NCBI RefSeq assembly: GCF_002211365.1
Contig: NZ_LOKZ01000035.1
Location: forward strand, 124,001-188,000
Source: Rhizobium sp. R711
Lineage (GTDB): Bacteria; Pseudomonadota; Alphaproteobacteria; Rhizobiales; Rhizobiaceae
DNA length: 64,000 bases
Direction of reading: 5' to 3'
In this document: piece by piece, positions 34,637-43,701 of the stretch
Position numbering within the stretch: position 1 is the stretch's first letter
Layout: every line of letters starts with the position of its first letter
Position numbers and translations under genes: made by a program
The notes under the pieces: model-generated
What the model was told of the DNA's origin: nothing
Databases searched by the model: none
The model's input: the letters and a program-made list of their open reading frames with translations, nothing else

Positions 34637-35197
34637 CTATTCAGGCTGATAGCGGAAAAAATGAACCTTGGTATCGCCGAATATCCGGCTTTCGAGGAAA
34701 AGATAGGAAGGGTCGACCGAAACGGCAACGTCCGCGCGTTCTTCCAGGACTGCAATCGCGCCCGGTTGCAGCCAGCCACCCTTGGCTGCGGCGGCCATTG
34801 CCTTTTCGCCAAGCCCCTTGCCGTAGGGCGGGTCGGCAAACAGCATCTGGAACGGCTCGAGATTGCCGACGCTGCCGAGATCGGTCGCATCGCGCCTCAG
34901 GATGCGCGTCCTGCCATGCAGGCCGAGCGCATCGATGTTTTCCCAGAGCAGGCCCCTGCCCTCGACGCTGTTTTCGACGAACAGCGCATGGCGGCAGCCG
35001 CGCGAGACGGCTTCGAGGCCAACGGCGCCGGTGCCGGCAAAGAGATCCAGTATCCGGGTGCCATCGACGCATTCCGGATAGGCATGCCTCAGAATGTTGA
35101 ACAGGCTCTCACGCGTCCGGTCGGCAGTCGGCCGGATGTCGTTTGACTTTGGTACGGCAAGCGGCCGTCCGCGAAACTCACCGCCGACGATCCGCAC
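34637..35197 (-). CDS. rsmD: 16S rRNA (guanine(966)-N(2))-methyltransferase
   Basis: SAM-dependent methyltransferase of 186 residues. It starts with MRIVGGEFRGRPL, typical of RsmD, and has ILDLFAGTGAVGLEA (SAM loop, about 49-63) and the catalytic ADPPYGKG segment. GTG 35197 is the start; the first 20 bases overlap the end of rluB, so the two rRNA-modifying genes are translationally coupled. Confidence 0.93.
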   Translation of the reverse strand: MRIVGGEFRGRPLAVPKSNDIRPTADRTRESLFNILRHAYPECVDGTRILDLFAGTGAVGLEAVSRGCRHALFVENSVEGRGLLWENIDALGLHGRTRILRRDATDLGSVGNLEPFQMLFADPPYGKGLGEKAMAAAAKGGWLQPGAIAVLEERADVAVSVDPSYLFLESRIFGDTKVHFFRYQPE

Positions 35198-37163
35198 CGC
35201 GTCCTATTCCCTTTCCTTTTGGTCCACCCCGCGACGGCCCGCCCGAAGGCTTGCCACTGCCCCCCGGCCTGTCGCCCTTCGGCTTGCCGGAGAAAGACTT
35301 GCCGCCACCGGGCTTACCGCCGCCGAAGCTCTTGCCGCGCGGCTTGTCGCCGAAGGGACGTCCCCCACTAGGCTTGTCACCGAAGGAGCGCTCGCCGGCC
35401 GGACGCTCGGAGCGAGCCTCGCCGGAGAAGCGCTTGGCGCGGGGACGCTCATCGCCCTCTTCGCGCGGACGGCGCGGCTTGTCGCCGAACGGCCGGTCGC
35501 CACGCGGCGGCCGATCACCGAAGGAACGGGGACGCTCATCACCGTCCTCGCGCGGCCTGCGGTCGCCACGCGGCTTGCCGCCGAATGGACGGTCACCGGC
35601 TGGCCGGTCTCCCCGCGCCGGGCGGTCGCCGAAGGAACGGGGACGGTCGCCGTCCTCGCGCGGCTTGCGCTCACCACGGGGCTTGTCGCCGAATGGCCGA
35701 TCGCCGCGCGGTGGGCGGTCGCCATAGGGTCTCTCACCGCGCGCGGTGCGGTCGCCGCCGGAACGGTCGCCACGATCGCCGAAGGACCTGTCGCCACGCG
35801 ACGGGCGGTCGCCGCGCAGGCCGCGATCACCACGATCACCAGAACGCTTGCGATCGCCGTCGTCGCGGCTCACATCGCTGGAGCGGATCCATTCGCCCTC
35901 TTCATCGGTGGCTCGGTTGATCTGGACGCGGTGGCGGTCATCCCCGAAGCTTGCCGCCTGCGGCCTATCGCGGCCGGGCTTTTCGCCACGGCGCTGCGCC
36001 GTTTTGGCATTCTTCTCGGCCCTAGCGGCTGCCTTCTCGCCGAGCGGGCGGGCGCCGGGAGCCATCCAGACATTGGCATTGCGGCGGCTGCCGAGCGCGG
36101 GGCGCTTCGGACGATCATCGTCATTGCGGCCACCATCGCGACGGTCACCGCGGCGATCGTCGCGCTTGGTGTCGAGGCGGCTCAGCGCACGCTCGCGCTT
36201 GTCTTCCGGCTTGCGGGGGCGCTCGCGGCGCTCCGGCTTCGCTTCGGGTTCTTCCTCAGCAGCGACAGCCGGCGAGTTGTAGATCGGCGCGTCGAAATTG
36301 GCCTTCGCGTCCTCGATCAGGCGCGGGCCGAGCTGGTCGCGCAAGGTGCGGCCGCGCACTTCGACCACATCCCGCTCCGGCAGATCGCCGAGCTGGAACG
36401 GGCCGTAGGAGATGCGGATCAGACGATTGACTTCGAGACCGAGCGCACCCAGCACGTTCTTGATTTCGCGGTTCTTGCCTTCGCGCAGGCCCATGGTGAG
36501 CCAGACGTTCGAGCCCTGTGTACGGTCAAGGGTCGCTTCGATCGCGCCATAAAGGACACCATCGACGGCGATGCCATCCTTGAGCTTGTCGAGCGCCTCC
36601 TGATCGATCTCGCCGTGGGCGCGCACGCGGTAGCGGCGCAGCCAGCCGGTCGTCGGCAGTTCGAGGGCGCGAGCTAGGCCGCCGTCATTGGTCAAAAGCA
36701 GCAGGCCCTCGGTGTTGATGTCGAGGCGGCCAATCGACATGACGCGCGGCAGGTCGTCCGGCAGGTTGTCGAAAACCGTGGGGCGTCCTTCCGGATCCAC
36801 GTTCGTCGTCACAAGGCCGGCGGGCTTGTGGTAAAGCCAGAGCCTGGTGCGTTCGATACCGCGGATCGGAACGCCGTCCACTTCGATCTTGTCCGTCAGC
36901 GTCACGTTGACGACAGGGGTCTCGAGGAGCTTGCCGTTCAGCTTGACGCGGCCGTCCATGATCATGCGCTCGATATCGCGACGCGATGCGACACCGGCGC
37001 GCGCCATCACTTTCGAGATGCGCTCGGCCTTGGCGTCACCTTCGGCAACGCTGCTCGCCTCGGTCTTGACGAGCGCCTTGGCCGGCTTCCCACCGGATTT
37101 CGGGCCGGCATCGCGCGGAGATGGCTTGCCGCCTGGCCGTTTTGGCTTGTCTTTGAATGTCAT
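35178..37163 (-). CDS. rluB: 23S rRNA pseudouridine synthase (RluB/RsuA family) with long basic tail
   Basis: RsuA/RluB-family pseudouridine synthase. An S4 RNA-binding domain lies at about 47-100 and the catalytic domain at about 105-290, with catalytic Asp148 in GRLDINTEGLL. After residue 300 comes a tail of about 360 residues made almost only of Arg, Gly, Asp, Pro, Lys and Ser, with many GDRP and FGDKP-type repeats. E. coli RluB has a much shorter tail. The tail is probably disordered and RNA binding. Its repetitive DNA also opens long false frames on the other strand. Confidence 0.92.
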   Translation of the reverse strand: MTFKDKPKRPGGKPSPRDAGPKSGGKPAKALVKTEASSVAEGDAKAERISKVMARAGVASRRDIERMIMDGRVKLNGKLLETPVVNVTLTDKIEVDGVPIRGIERTRLWLYHKPAGLVTTNVDPEGRPTVFDNLPDDLPRVMSIGRLDINTEGLLLLTNDGGLARALELPTTGWLRRYRVRAHGEIDQEALDKLKDGIAVDGVLYGAIEATLDRTQGSNVWLTMGLREGKNREIKNVLGALGLEVNRLIRISYGPFQLGDLPERDVVEVRGRTLRDQLGPRLIEDAKANFDAPIYNSPAVAAEEEPEAKPERRERPRKPEDKRERALSRLDTKRDDRRGDRRDGGRNDDDRPKRPALGSRRNANVWMAPGARPLGEKAAARAEKNAKTAQRRGEKPGRDRPQAASFGDDRHRVQINRATDEEGEWIRSSDVSRDDGDRKRSGDRGDRGLRGDRPSRGDRSFGDRGDRSGGDRTARGERPYGDRPPRGDRPFGDKPRGERKPREDGDRPRSFGDRPARGDRPAGDRPFGGKPRGDRRPREDGDERPRSFGDRPPRGDRPFGDKPRRPREEGDERPRAKRFSGEARSERPAGERSFGDKPSGGRPFGDKPRGKSFGGGKPGGGKSFSGKPKGDRPGGSGKPSGGPSRGGPKGKGIGRGADRRR

Positions 37164-37235
37164 TTGTTGTTTGCCTGCCTTTTGCGGCCTTCCTATCAGG
37201 TCGCGCCCCTGCGGTTAAGTGGAAATTGTCGGATC

Positions 37236-37691
37236 GTGAAGACAAATCAATTTATCGAGCTGGCGCTCGACCAGGCCCGCGCCGCCGGAGAGCGCGGCGA
37301 GGTGCCGATCGGAGCGGTTCTGGTGATTGACGGGGCCGTGGTCGCGGCATCCGGCAACCGCACCCGCGAGCTCAACGATGTCACAGCTCACGCTGAAGTC
37401 GCCGTCATTCGGATGGCCTGCGAGGCACTTGGTCAGGAGCGGCTGACCGGCGCCGACCTCTATGTGACGCTGGAACCCTGTACCATGTGCGCGGCCGCCA
37501 TTTCCTTTGCGCGCATTCGCCGGCTCTACTACGGTGCCGAAGACCCGAAAGGTGGCGCCGTCGACAATGGCGTGCGTTTCTACAGGCAGCCTACCTGCCA
37601 TCACGCCCCGGAGGTGTATTCCGGTTTGCAGGAGACGACATCCGCCGACATCCTTCGAACGTTCTTCGCGCAGAAACGGGATATGCCGTAA
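37236..37691 (+). CDS. tadA: tRNA-specific adenosine deaminase
   Basis: Converts A34 of tRNA-Arg(ACG) to inosine. It is a 151-residue cytidine-deaminase-fold enzyme; zinc ligands are His52 in AHAE (Glu54 catalytic) and Cys82/Cys85 in PCTMC. GTG 37236 is the only start that gives the normal family N terminus; upstream in-frame residues are rluB antisense. It is divergent from rluB across 72 bases. Confidence 0.92.
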   Translation: MKTNQFIELALDQARAAGERGEVPIGAVLVIDGAVVAASGNRTRELNDVTAHAEVAVIRMACEALGQERLTGADLYVTLEPCTMCAAAISFARIRRLYYGAEDPKGGAVDNGVRFYRQPTCHHAPEVYSGLQETTSADILRTFFAQKRDMP

Positions 37692-37800
37692 CATTACTGG
37701 TACCGGCGCGATCTTCGCGCCGTCGGCACTAGCCTTGCCGGCAGGATGTTGGTTGACAAGTGGTCAAAAGCAAAGCGGGGCTGATGCCCAGCTTGAAACC

Positions 37801-38427
37801 TTACTGGAGGAGGTTCCACCACTGATTGCCCGTACCGGCAATCGCAGCTTCCTTCTTCTTCTTCTTCGCCTTCTTCAGCTCCGGCTCGCCGAGATCGTCC
37901 AGCTTGGCCGGATCGTCGACCTGGCGGTATTCGGTTGGCGGATCCGAGATGTAGCGGCGGTCGGTATAGGAGCCCTTCTGGGTGGCGCGAGCCTCGCGAT
38001 AGGCCTTGGTCTGGGCTTCGGTCGTTTGCCGGCCACCTTCAACCTTGTCGCTTGCGAGCGGCGAGCGGTAGTTCGGGTTGTCGCTGTTTTCGTCAGCTTC
38101 CTTGACTAGGCGTGCGCGGGTCTCTTCCGGGGATTCGATCCACTGCGGATTTTCCTTGCTGGCTATGCTCTGCTGCGGCTCGACGAGGTTCTCCTTGTCA
38201 GCTGCCTGCGGCAGCACGAGGGCCGGGCGGGCGCTGTACTTGACGCCCTTGTTCTTCGGCCCGTCGCCGGTCAATGAAACGGACTGACCAAGGTCGTCGG
38301 TCAACTGTTCCATCGCGGTCTTGTCCGTACCGTAGCGCGGGCTCCCCATGCAGCCGGTGATCATCGCGCCGCCTGCCATAGCAACAGTCAGGCAGACGCC
38401 CACACGGATCCAACGTGTTGATAACAT
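37801..38427 (-). CDS. Lipoprotein of unknown function
   Basis: A 208-residue predicted lipoprotein: hydrophobic signal, then ITGC gives lipidated Cys near residue 26. The mature protein is polar, with few hydrophobic segments and a Lys-rich patch (KKAKKKKKE) close to the C terminus, so it is likely extended. ATG 38427 has GGAAGG six bases upstream; a longer start six codons earlier has no better site. It follows ileS on the same strand. I recognise no family. Confidence 0.78.
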   Translation of the reverse strand: MLSTRWIRVGVCLTVAMAGGAMITGCMGSPRYGTDKTAMEQLTDDLGQSVSLTGDGPKNKGVKYSARPALVLPQAADKENLVEPQQSIASKENPQWIESPEETRARLVKEADENSDNPNYRSPLASDKVEGGRQTTEAQTKAYREARATQKGSYTDRRYISDPPTEYRQVDDPAKLDDLGEPELKKAKKKKKEAAIAGTGNQWWNLLQ

Positions 38428-38517
38428 GAAAACCCTTCCAGCCATGCCGGTGCAATCATCGCCCTACCGGACACTCGTCCCCCTGACGCAAAAATCCGGC
38501 CATTTTCAGGCAGCTTT

Positions 38518-38553
38518 TACCGGATGAACCGCGATTGTGCAATTCACCCGGTA
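38518..38553. repeat. Imperfect inverted repeat after ileS
   Basis: TACCGGATGAA (38518-38528) and TTCACCCGGTA (38543-38553) pair at ten of eleven positions around a 14-base loop. It lies between the ileS stop and the lipoprotein start. No T-run follows on either strand, so it may be an mRNA processing or stability stem rather than a terminator. Confidence 0.4.
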
Positions 38554-38560
38554 ATATTCT

Positions 38561-41467
38561 TCAGTTTTGCACCGCTAGTTCGCGCAACGCAGCCGCATCG
38601 CGGGCCGAGACGTCGGGATACTCGGTGTCAGAACCGACATCCGTCGTGATCCGCCATGAGCGGGCGCATTTGGTGCCTTCGGCCAGTTTCGGCTCGACGC
38701 TGACACCTGACACCTCCGGCAGGCGGAACGCATCGGCCGGCCCTTCCGTGCCGTCGATGACGATGCCAGAGGTGATGCAGATCTCCTCGAAGTCCTGGCC
38801 CTCCAGCGCCTTCAGAAGCTCCGCATCGGCGACGTGAACGACGGGGGCAGCCTCTAGCGAGGAGCCGATACGCTTGTCCTTGCGCTCGATTTCCAGTGCG
38901 CCCGTGACGACCGTGCGGACCACGCGGATCTTCTTCCACTTCTCGGCCAGTGCCTCGTTCTTCCAGTCCGCCGGAATGGTCGGGAACTGCTCGAGGTGAA
39001 CCGAAACCGCCGAAGGATTGCGCGACAGCCATGCCTCTTCCGTCGTGAACGGCAGCATCGGCGCCAGCCATGTAACCATGCATTCGAAGATGTTGCGGAT
39101 GACATGAAGGGCCGAGCGACGGCGGAGACTCGACGGCGCATCGCAGTAAAGCGCATCCTTGCGGACGTCGAAGTAGAAGGCCGAGAGCTCGACGTTGGCG
39201 AAATCGATCAGTGCGCGAGCGATCTTCTTGAAGTCGAAGGCGTCGTAGCTTTCGCGGACAAGTTGTTCGAGTTCGGCGAGGCGATGCAGCATCAGTTGCT
39301 CGAGCTCCGGCAGATCGGCAAGCGCGATGACTTCGCCCTTGTCGTGCGCCAGCGTGCCGAGCATCCAGCGGATCGTGTTGCGCAGCTTGCGATAGGCATC
39401 GATGTTCGTCTGGATGATCGTCTTGCCGACACGCAGATCCTCGGCGTAGTCGGACGTCATCACCCAAAGGCGCAGGATATCTGCGCCTGCGTCCTTCATG
39501 ATTTCCTGCGGAGATGTCACGTTGCCTTTCGACTTCGACATCTTCTCGCCTTTCTCGTCCATGGTGAAGCCATGGGTGAGAACAGCATCATAGGGCGCCC
39601 GGCCACGGGTTGCGGCAGATTCCAGCAGCGACGAATGGAACCAGCCGCGGTGCTGGTCGGACCCTTCAAGGTAAAGGTCGGCCGGCCACTTCAGATCCGG
39701 GCGATCTTCGAGCGTGAAGGTGTGCGTCGAGCCCGAGTCGAACCAGACGTCGAGGATGTCCATGACCTGCGTCCAGGGCTCATTTGCCTTCTCGCCCAGG
39801 AAGCGCTCACGTGCACCATCGGCGAACCAGGCATCGGCGCCCTCGTTCTCAAAGGCTTCCAGGATGCGCGCGTTCACGGCATCGTCCTGCAGGATACCGC
39901 CGTCATCATCGACGAAGAGGCAGATCGGCACGCCCCAGGCGCGCTGACGCGACAGGACCCAATCCGGGCGCTGTTCGATCATGGCGCGCAGGCGGTTCTG
40001 ACCGGCCGCGGGTACGAAGCGGGTTGCGTCGATTGCGTTCAGGGCGCGCGAGCGCAGTGTCGTGCCATCGCCGAGTTCCTTGTCCATGTAGACGAACCAC
40101 TGCGGCGTATTGCGGAAGATGACCGGCTTCTTCGAACGCCAGGAGTGCGGATAGGAGTGCTTGAGGCGGCCGCGTGCAAACAGCGCATGGCGACCGATCA
40201 ACGCCTTGATGACACGCTCGTTGGCATCACCCTTCTTGCCCTTGTCGTCGATGACGCGAGCAGCACCGCCCTCGGCATCCGGGCCGAAGCCGGGAGCGTC
40301 AGCCGTGAAGAAACCAGCGTCGTCGACCGGGAACGGGATCGCCGACGAGATGCGGCGCTCTTCCAGCAAACGGACGTTGGCCATCCAGGCATCAAAGTCT
40401 TCCCGGCCGTGGCTCGGCGCGGTGTGAACGAAACCGGTGCCCGTCTCGTCGGTGACATGGTCGCCGTCGAGGAGCGGCACATGGAAATCGTAGCCGCCAC
40501 CGAGTCCGTGCAAGGGGTGAGTGCAGGTGATCGCCGCGAATTCCGCCGCTGCGACATCACGGACGAACTTGAGGGTCACCTTCGCCTTGGCAGCCGACTC
40601 CTCGGCGAGGCGTTTGGCGAAGATCAGCCGTTCGCCCGGCTGCGGTCCGAAGTCGTTCTCAGCGGTCTCGATCTCGTAGAGGCCGTAGCCGTAGCGCGAG
40701 GAATAGGCGATGGCGCGGTTGCCCGGGATCGTCCACGGCGTCGTCGTCCAGATCACGACGAAGGCGCCCTTGAGTTCGCTGGGGCCATCAGCCACTGGGA
40801 ACTTCACCCAGATCATATCGCTTTCGACATCGGCGTATTCGACTTCAGCTTCGGCGAGCGCCGTGCGCTCGACGACCGACCACATGATCGGCTTCGAACC
40901 GCGATAGAGCTGGCCTGACTTGGCGATCTTCAGCAGTTCGCCGGCGATGCGCGATTCCGCGTGGAAGTTCATCGTCGTGTACGGGTTGTCGAAGTCGCCT
41001 TCGATGCCGAGGCGCTTGAACTCCTCCGACTGGACCTTGATCCAGCCAGCAGCAAAGTCGCGGCATTCCTGGCGGAATTCGTTGACCGGAACTTCGTCCT
41101 TGTTCTTGCCCTTCTCACGGTACTTCTCCTCGATCTTCCATTCGATCGGAAGGCCGTGGCAGTCCCAGCCGGGGACGTAGTTGGCGTCGTAGCCGCGCAT
41201 CTGGAACGAGCGATTGATGACATCCTTGAGGATCTTGTTCAGCGCGTGGCCGATATGGATGTTGCCGTTCGCGTAGGGAGGGCCGTCGTGAAGCACGAAT
41301 TTCTCACGGCCAGCGGCGGAAGCGCGCAGCTTCTTGTAGAGACCCATCTGCTGCCAGCGGGCAACGGTTTCCGGCTCCTTCTGCGGCAGGCCGGCGCGCA
41401 TCGGGAAGTCCGTTTCCGGCAGATAGAGGGTCTTCGAGTAGTCGAGTTTTTCGGCTGTGTCGGTCAT
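38561..41467 (-). CDS. ileS: Isoleucine--tRNA ligase
   Basis: Class I aminoacyl-tRNA synthetase of 968 residues. HIGH is at 71-74 and KMSKS at 642-646, with the editing domain between them. ATG 41467 is chosen over a TTG three codons upstream. The C-terminal end lacks the zinc-binding cysteine cluster of E. coli IleS, as seen in the type with a shorter tail. A hairpin upstream suggests that ileS has its own promoter. Confidence 0.97.
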   Translation of the reverse strand: MTDTAEKLDYSKTLYLPETDFPMRAGLPQKEPETVARWQQMGLYKKLRASAAGREKFVLHDGPPYANGNIHIGHALNKILKDVINRSFQMRGYDANYVPGWDCHGLPIEWKIEEKYREKGKNKDEVPVNEFRQECRDFAAGWIKVQSEEFKRLGIEGDFDNPYTTMNFHAESRIAGELLKIAKSGQLYRGSKPIMWSVVERTALAEAEVEYADVESDMIWVKFPVADGPSELKGAFVVIWTTTPWTIPGNRAIAYSSRYGYGLYEIETAENDFGPQPGERLIFAKRLAEESAAKAKVTLKFVRDVAAAEFAAITCTHPLHGLGGGYDFHVPLLDGDHVTDETGTGFVHTAPSHGREDFDAWMANVRLLEERRISSAIPFPVDDAGFFTADAPGFGPDAEGGAARVIDDKGKKGDANERVIKALIGRHALFARGRLKHSYPHSWRSKKPVIFRNTPQWFVYMDKELGDGTTLRSRALNAIDATRFVPAAGQNRLRAMIEQRPDWVLSRQRAWGVPICLFVDDDGGILQDDAVNARILEAFENEGADAWFADGARERFLGEKANEPWTQVMDILDVWFDSGSTHTFTLEDRPDLKWPADLYLEGSDQHRGWFHSSLLESAATRGRAPYDAVLTHGFTMDEKGEKMSKSKGNVTSPQEIMKDAGADILRLWVMTSDYAEDLRVGKTIIQTNIDAYRKLRNTIRWMLGTLAHDKGEVIALADLPELEQLMLHRLAELEQLVRESYDAFDFKKIARALIDFANVELSAFYFDVRKDALYCDAPSSLRRRSALHVIRNIFECMVTWLAPMLPFTTEEAWLSRNPSAVSVHLEQFPTIPADWKNEALAEKWKKIRVVRTVVTGALEIERKDKRIGSSLEAAPVVHVADAELLKALEGQDFEEICITSGIVIDGTEGPADAFRLPEVSGVSVEPKLAEGTKCARSWRITTDVGSDTEYPDVSARDAAALRELAVQN

Positions 41468-41552
41468 GTCTAGCAATCGTCTCTAGGCGCCACGGAAGCG
41501 GGCGCAACGGGCTTGAAAATTGGTGACGGAGGCGCTCGTCGTCCAAGCGCCG

Positions 41553-41596
41553 AAAACCCGGACCTTCCGGCCGCTTAGCGCGCGCGGAAGGCCGGG
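41553..41596 (-). terminator. Probable terminator between ribF and ileS
   Basis: On the minus strand a long GC-rich stem with arms CCCGGCCTTCCG and CGGAAGGTCCGGG (one bulged base) is followed by TTTTCGG. It falls 142 bases after the ribF stop and 86 bases before the ileS start. It could end ribF transcription or act as an attenuator in the ileS leader. Confidence 0.6.
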
Positions 41597-41738
41597 CCGA
41601 TAATTCGTATCGTGATCGCCAGCCGGAACTTGTTCATCGCGCCGGTTCATAGGCGCTTTTGCAGGGAAAAGGAAGAGGGATTTCATGGTGTCGCGTGCGA
41701 ACGCCGATGAGCGCGTAGCAAGCGCCGCCGTCCCAAAT

Positions 41739-42722
41739 TCAGTGGAAGCAGATCTTGAGGTCGAGTTCACCGAGCGGCCGCACGCCGGCAAGCAGTGCCC
41801 TTGCCTCTTCCTTGTCGCGGTTCATCTGTTCCACAAGCGGATCGAGGCCATCGAACTTCAGTTCGGGTCGCAGATAGCCGAAGAAGGAAACGGAACAGAT
41901 CTGCCCGTAAAGGTCGCCGCTGAAATCGAAAACGTTGGTCTCGAGCAACGGCGCACCATTGTCCGTGACCGTCGGACGGCGACCGTAGCTGGCGACGCCA
42001 TCATGCAGTGTGCCATCGGCAAGACGAAAGCGAACGGCATAGATGCCGGCCTTCAGATCGGCTTCAGCAGGCAATTGCATGTTTGCGGTCGGGAAGCCGA
42101 GCTGGCGACCAAGCTTCTCGCCGCCAATGACTTCCGCTTCCACTGTAAAGTGATAGCCGAGCATTGCGGCCGCCTCGCTAACGTTGCCGTCCTTCAGCAG
42201 TTCGCGAATATGGCTCGAAGAGACAACATCGGTATTCTCGTCGCGAAATGCGTCGATCAGCGTAACGCCGAACCCGTATTTTTGACCGGCATCCATCAGG
42301 AAGGCCGGACCGCCTTCCCGGCCACGCCCAAAATGAAAGTTGAACCCCGTCACGACCTCGGATGCGCTGAGCCAATCCTTGAGGATCGAATGGATGAAAT
42401 CATCGGCGGAACGCTGCGAAAACTCCCTGTCGAAGGGATATTCGATGACCGCATTGAAGCCGATCGCCTCGAGGATACGCGCCTTGAGCGGTGCGGGCGT
42501 CAAACGAAAGACCGGCTGATCGGGACGGAAGACAGTGCGCGGATGTGGCTCGAAGGTCAGGACCAGTGCCGGAATGCCACGCTGCTGCGATATCTCCAGG
42601 GCCCGGTTCAGCACGGACTGATGCCCGCGATGCACGCCGTCGAAGTTGCCAATGGCAATCACACCACCACGCAGGTGGTCCGGCAAGGGTTCGCGAGTTT
42701 CGTTGCGGTGAAAAACGGTCAT
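41739..42722 (-). CDS. ribF: Bifunctional riboflavin kinase/FAD synthetase
   Basis: Makes FMN and then FAD from riboflavin. The N-terminal nucleotidyltransferase (about 1-185) contains IGNFDGVHRGHQS near residue 27, and the C-terminal flavokinase (about 190-320) contains ASYGRRPTV and the IYGQ-type DLYGQI segment. 327 residues is normal. Its start is 27 bases after the upstream HAD gene, so the two are likely cotranscribed. Confidence 0.95.
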   Translation of the reverse strand: MTVFHRNETREPLPDHLRGGVIAIGNFDGVHRGHQSVLNRALEISQQRGIPALVLTFEPHPRTVFRPDQPVFRLTPAPLKARILEAIGFNAVIEYPFDREFSQRSADDFIHSILKDWLSASEVVTGFNFHFGRGREGGPAFLMDAGQKYGFGVTLIDAFRDENTDVVSSSHIRELLKDGNVSEAAAMLGYHFTVEAEVIGGEKLGRQLGFPTANMQLPAEADLKAGIYAVRFRLADGTLHDGVASYGRRPTVTDNGAPLLETNVFDFSGDLYGQICSVSFFGYLRPELKFDGLDPLVEQMNRDKEEARALLAGVRPLGELDLKICFH

Positions 42723-42749
42723 CGGCTGGCTTTTCTTGTGCGGGGCTCT

Positions 42750-43598
42750 TTATGCGAGACGGGGCATCCACCACTTCGGGGTCGCTTTTTCGCGCTCTAG
42801 GTAGGCCGTGAGGATCGCCTCATCGGTCTCTCCATTCAGCGTGTATTCCTTCGCATGGATGCCGCCGCTGATATATAGGAGGTCGAGGCCATAATCGAGA
42901 GCGCCGCGCACATCGGTCGGCATCCCGTCCCCGATCGCGAGGACGCGGCTCTTCGGAAACTCGCCATGCGCCTCGCGGGCGACCGACAATACGGCATCAT
43001 AGATCGGCTTGTGCGGCTTGCCCGCGATGCGCGTTTGTCCACCGAGCTGATTGTAGTAAGCCGCCATCGCACCGGCGCAGGGAATGATCTTGTGGCCGCG
43101 CTCGACAACCAGATCAGGGTTGGCGCAGATCATCGGCACACCGCGCGCCTGGAACGCCTTCAGCATCTCGGTGTAGTCTTCCGGAGTCTCAGTTTCGTCG
43201 TCGAAAAAGCCGGTGCAGACGACGGAGTCCGCATCCCTGGCATCGACGCGTTCCACGCCAAGCCCCTCGATGATTGCCAGGTCGCGATCCGGTCCGAGCA
43301 GAAACACCTTCTTCGGCCCCTCGGCAATCAGGCCGCGCGTCACGTCGCCCGATGTGACGATCCGGTCGTAGGCGCCGTCCTGGATACCGATCTGGCGAAG
43401 CTGCGCCACAACTTGCGGAGCGATGCGTGGCGAATTGGTGATGAGAACGACGGTCAGTCCTTCCGCACGCGCTGCCTCCAGTGCAGCCGCCGCCTTCGGG
43501 AAGGGATCGACGCCGTTGTGCAGGACACCCCAGACATCGCAGAACACCGCATCATACTGGCTGGTGATTTCCGCAAAGTTCTCGATCCGCTTGGCCAT
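42750..43598 (-). CDS. TIGR01459-type HAD hydrolase
   Basis: A 282-residue class IIA HAD protein of the NagD type: motif 1 in FCDVWGVLHNG (about 19-29), the threonine/serine motif VLITNSPR, and motif 4 in VLAIGDGMPTDVRGA. Here the second aspartate of motif 1 is Trp-flanked (DVWG), as is normal in this subfamily. Substrate unknown. It precedes ribF and could be a FMN or nucleotide phosphatase, which is speculation from context. Confidence 0.88.
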   Translation of the reverse strand: MAKRIENFAEITSQYDAVFCDVWGVLHNGVDPFPKAAAALEAARAEGLTVVLITNSPRIAPQVVAQLRQIGIQDGAYDRIVTSGDVTRGLIAEGPKKVFLLGPDRDLAIIEGLGVERVDARDADSVVCTGFFDDETETPEDYTEMLKAFQARGVPMICANPDLVVERGHKIIPCAGAMAAYYNQLGGQTRIAGKPHKPIYDAVLSVAREAHGEFPKSRVLAIGDGMPTDVRGALDYGLDLLYISGGIHAKEYTLNGETDEAILTAYLEREKATPKWWMPRLA

Positions 43599-43701
43599 TC
43601 CGATTTCCCGATCTCGTTAACTCACGGCTGACATCGCAAAGGCATGCCGCGATGGCAAGGCATTTTGCAGTGAGCAACTGCAAAAAACCGGAACCCATCG
43701 A

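Noticed and set aside
35094..36677. 527-codon plus-strand ORF over rluB
   Set aside because: It is antisense to the Arg/Gly/Asp-rich tail of RluB. Its residues are Ala, Arg, Thr and Val runs dictated by that low-complexity DNA, without any domain.
37705..37721. GGCGCG-ATCTT-CGCGCC hairpin after tadA
   Set aside because: Only six pairs with no T-run; too weak to list as a terminator.
38996..40918. 640-codon plus-strand ORF opposite ileS
   Set aside because: Antisense shadow of ileS, which has HIGH, KMSKS and full length. High GC leaves few stops in the complementary frame.
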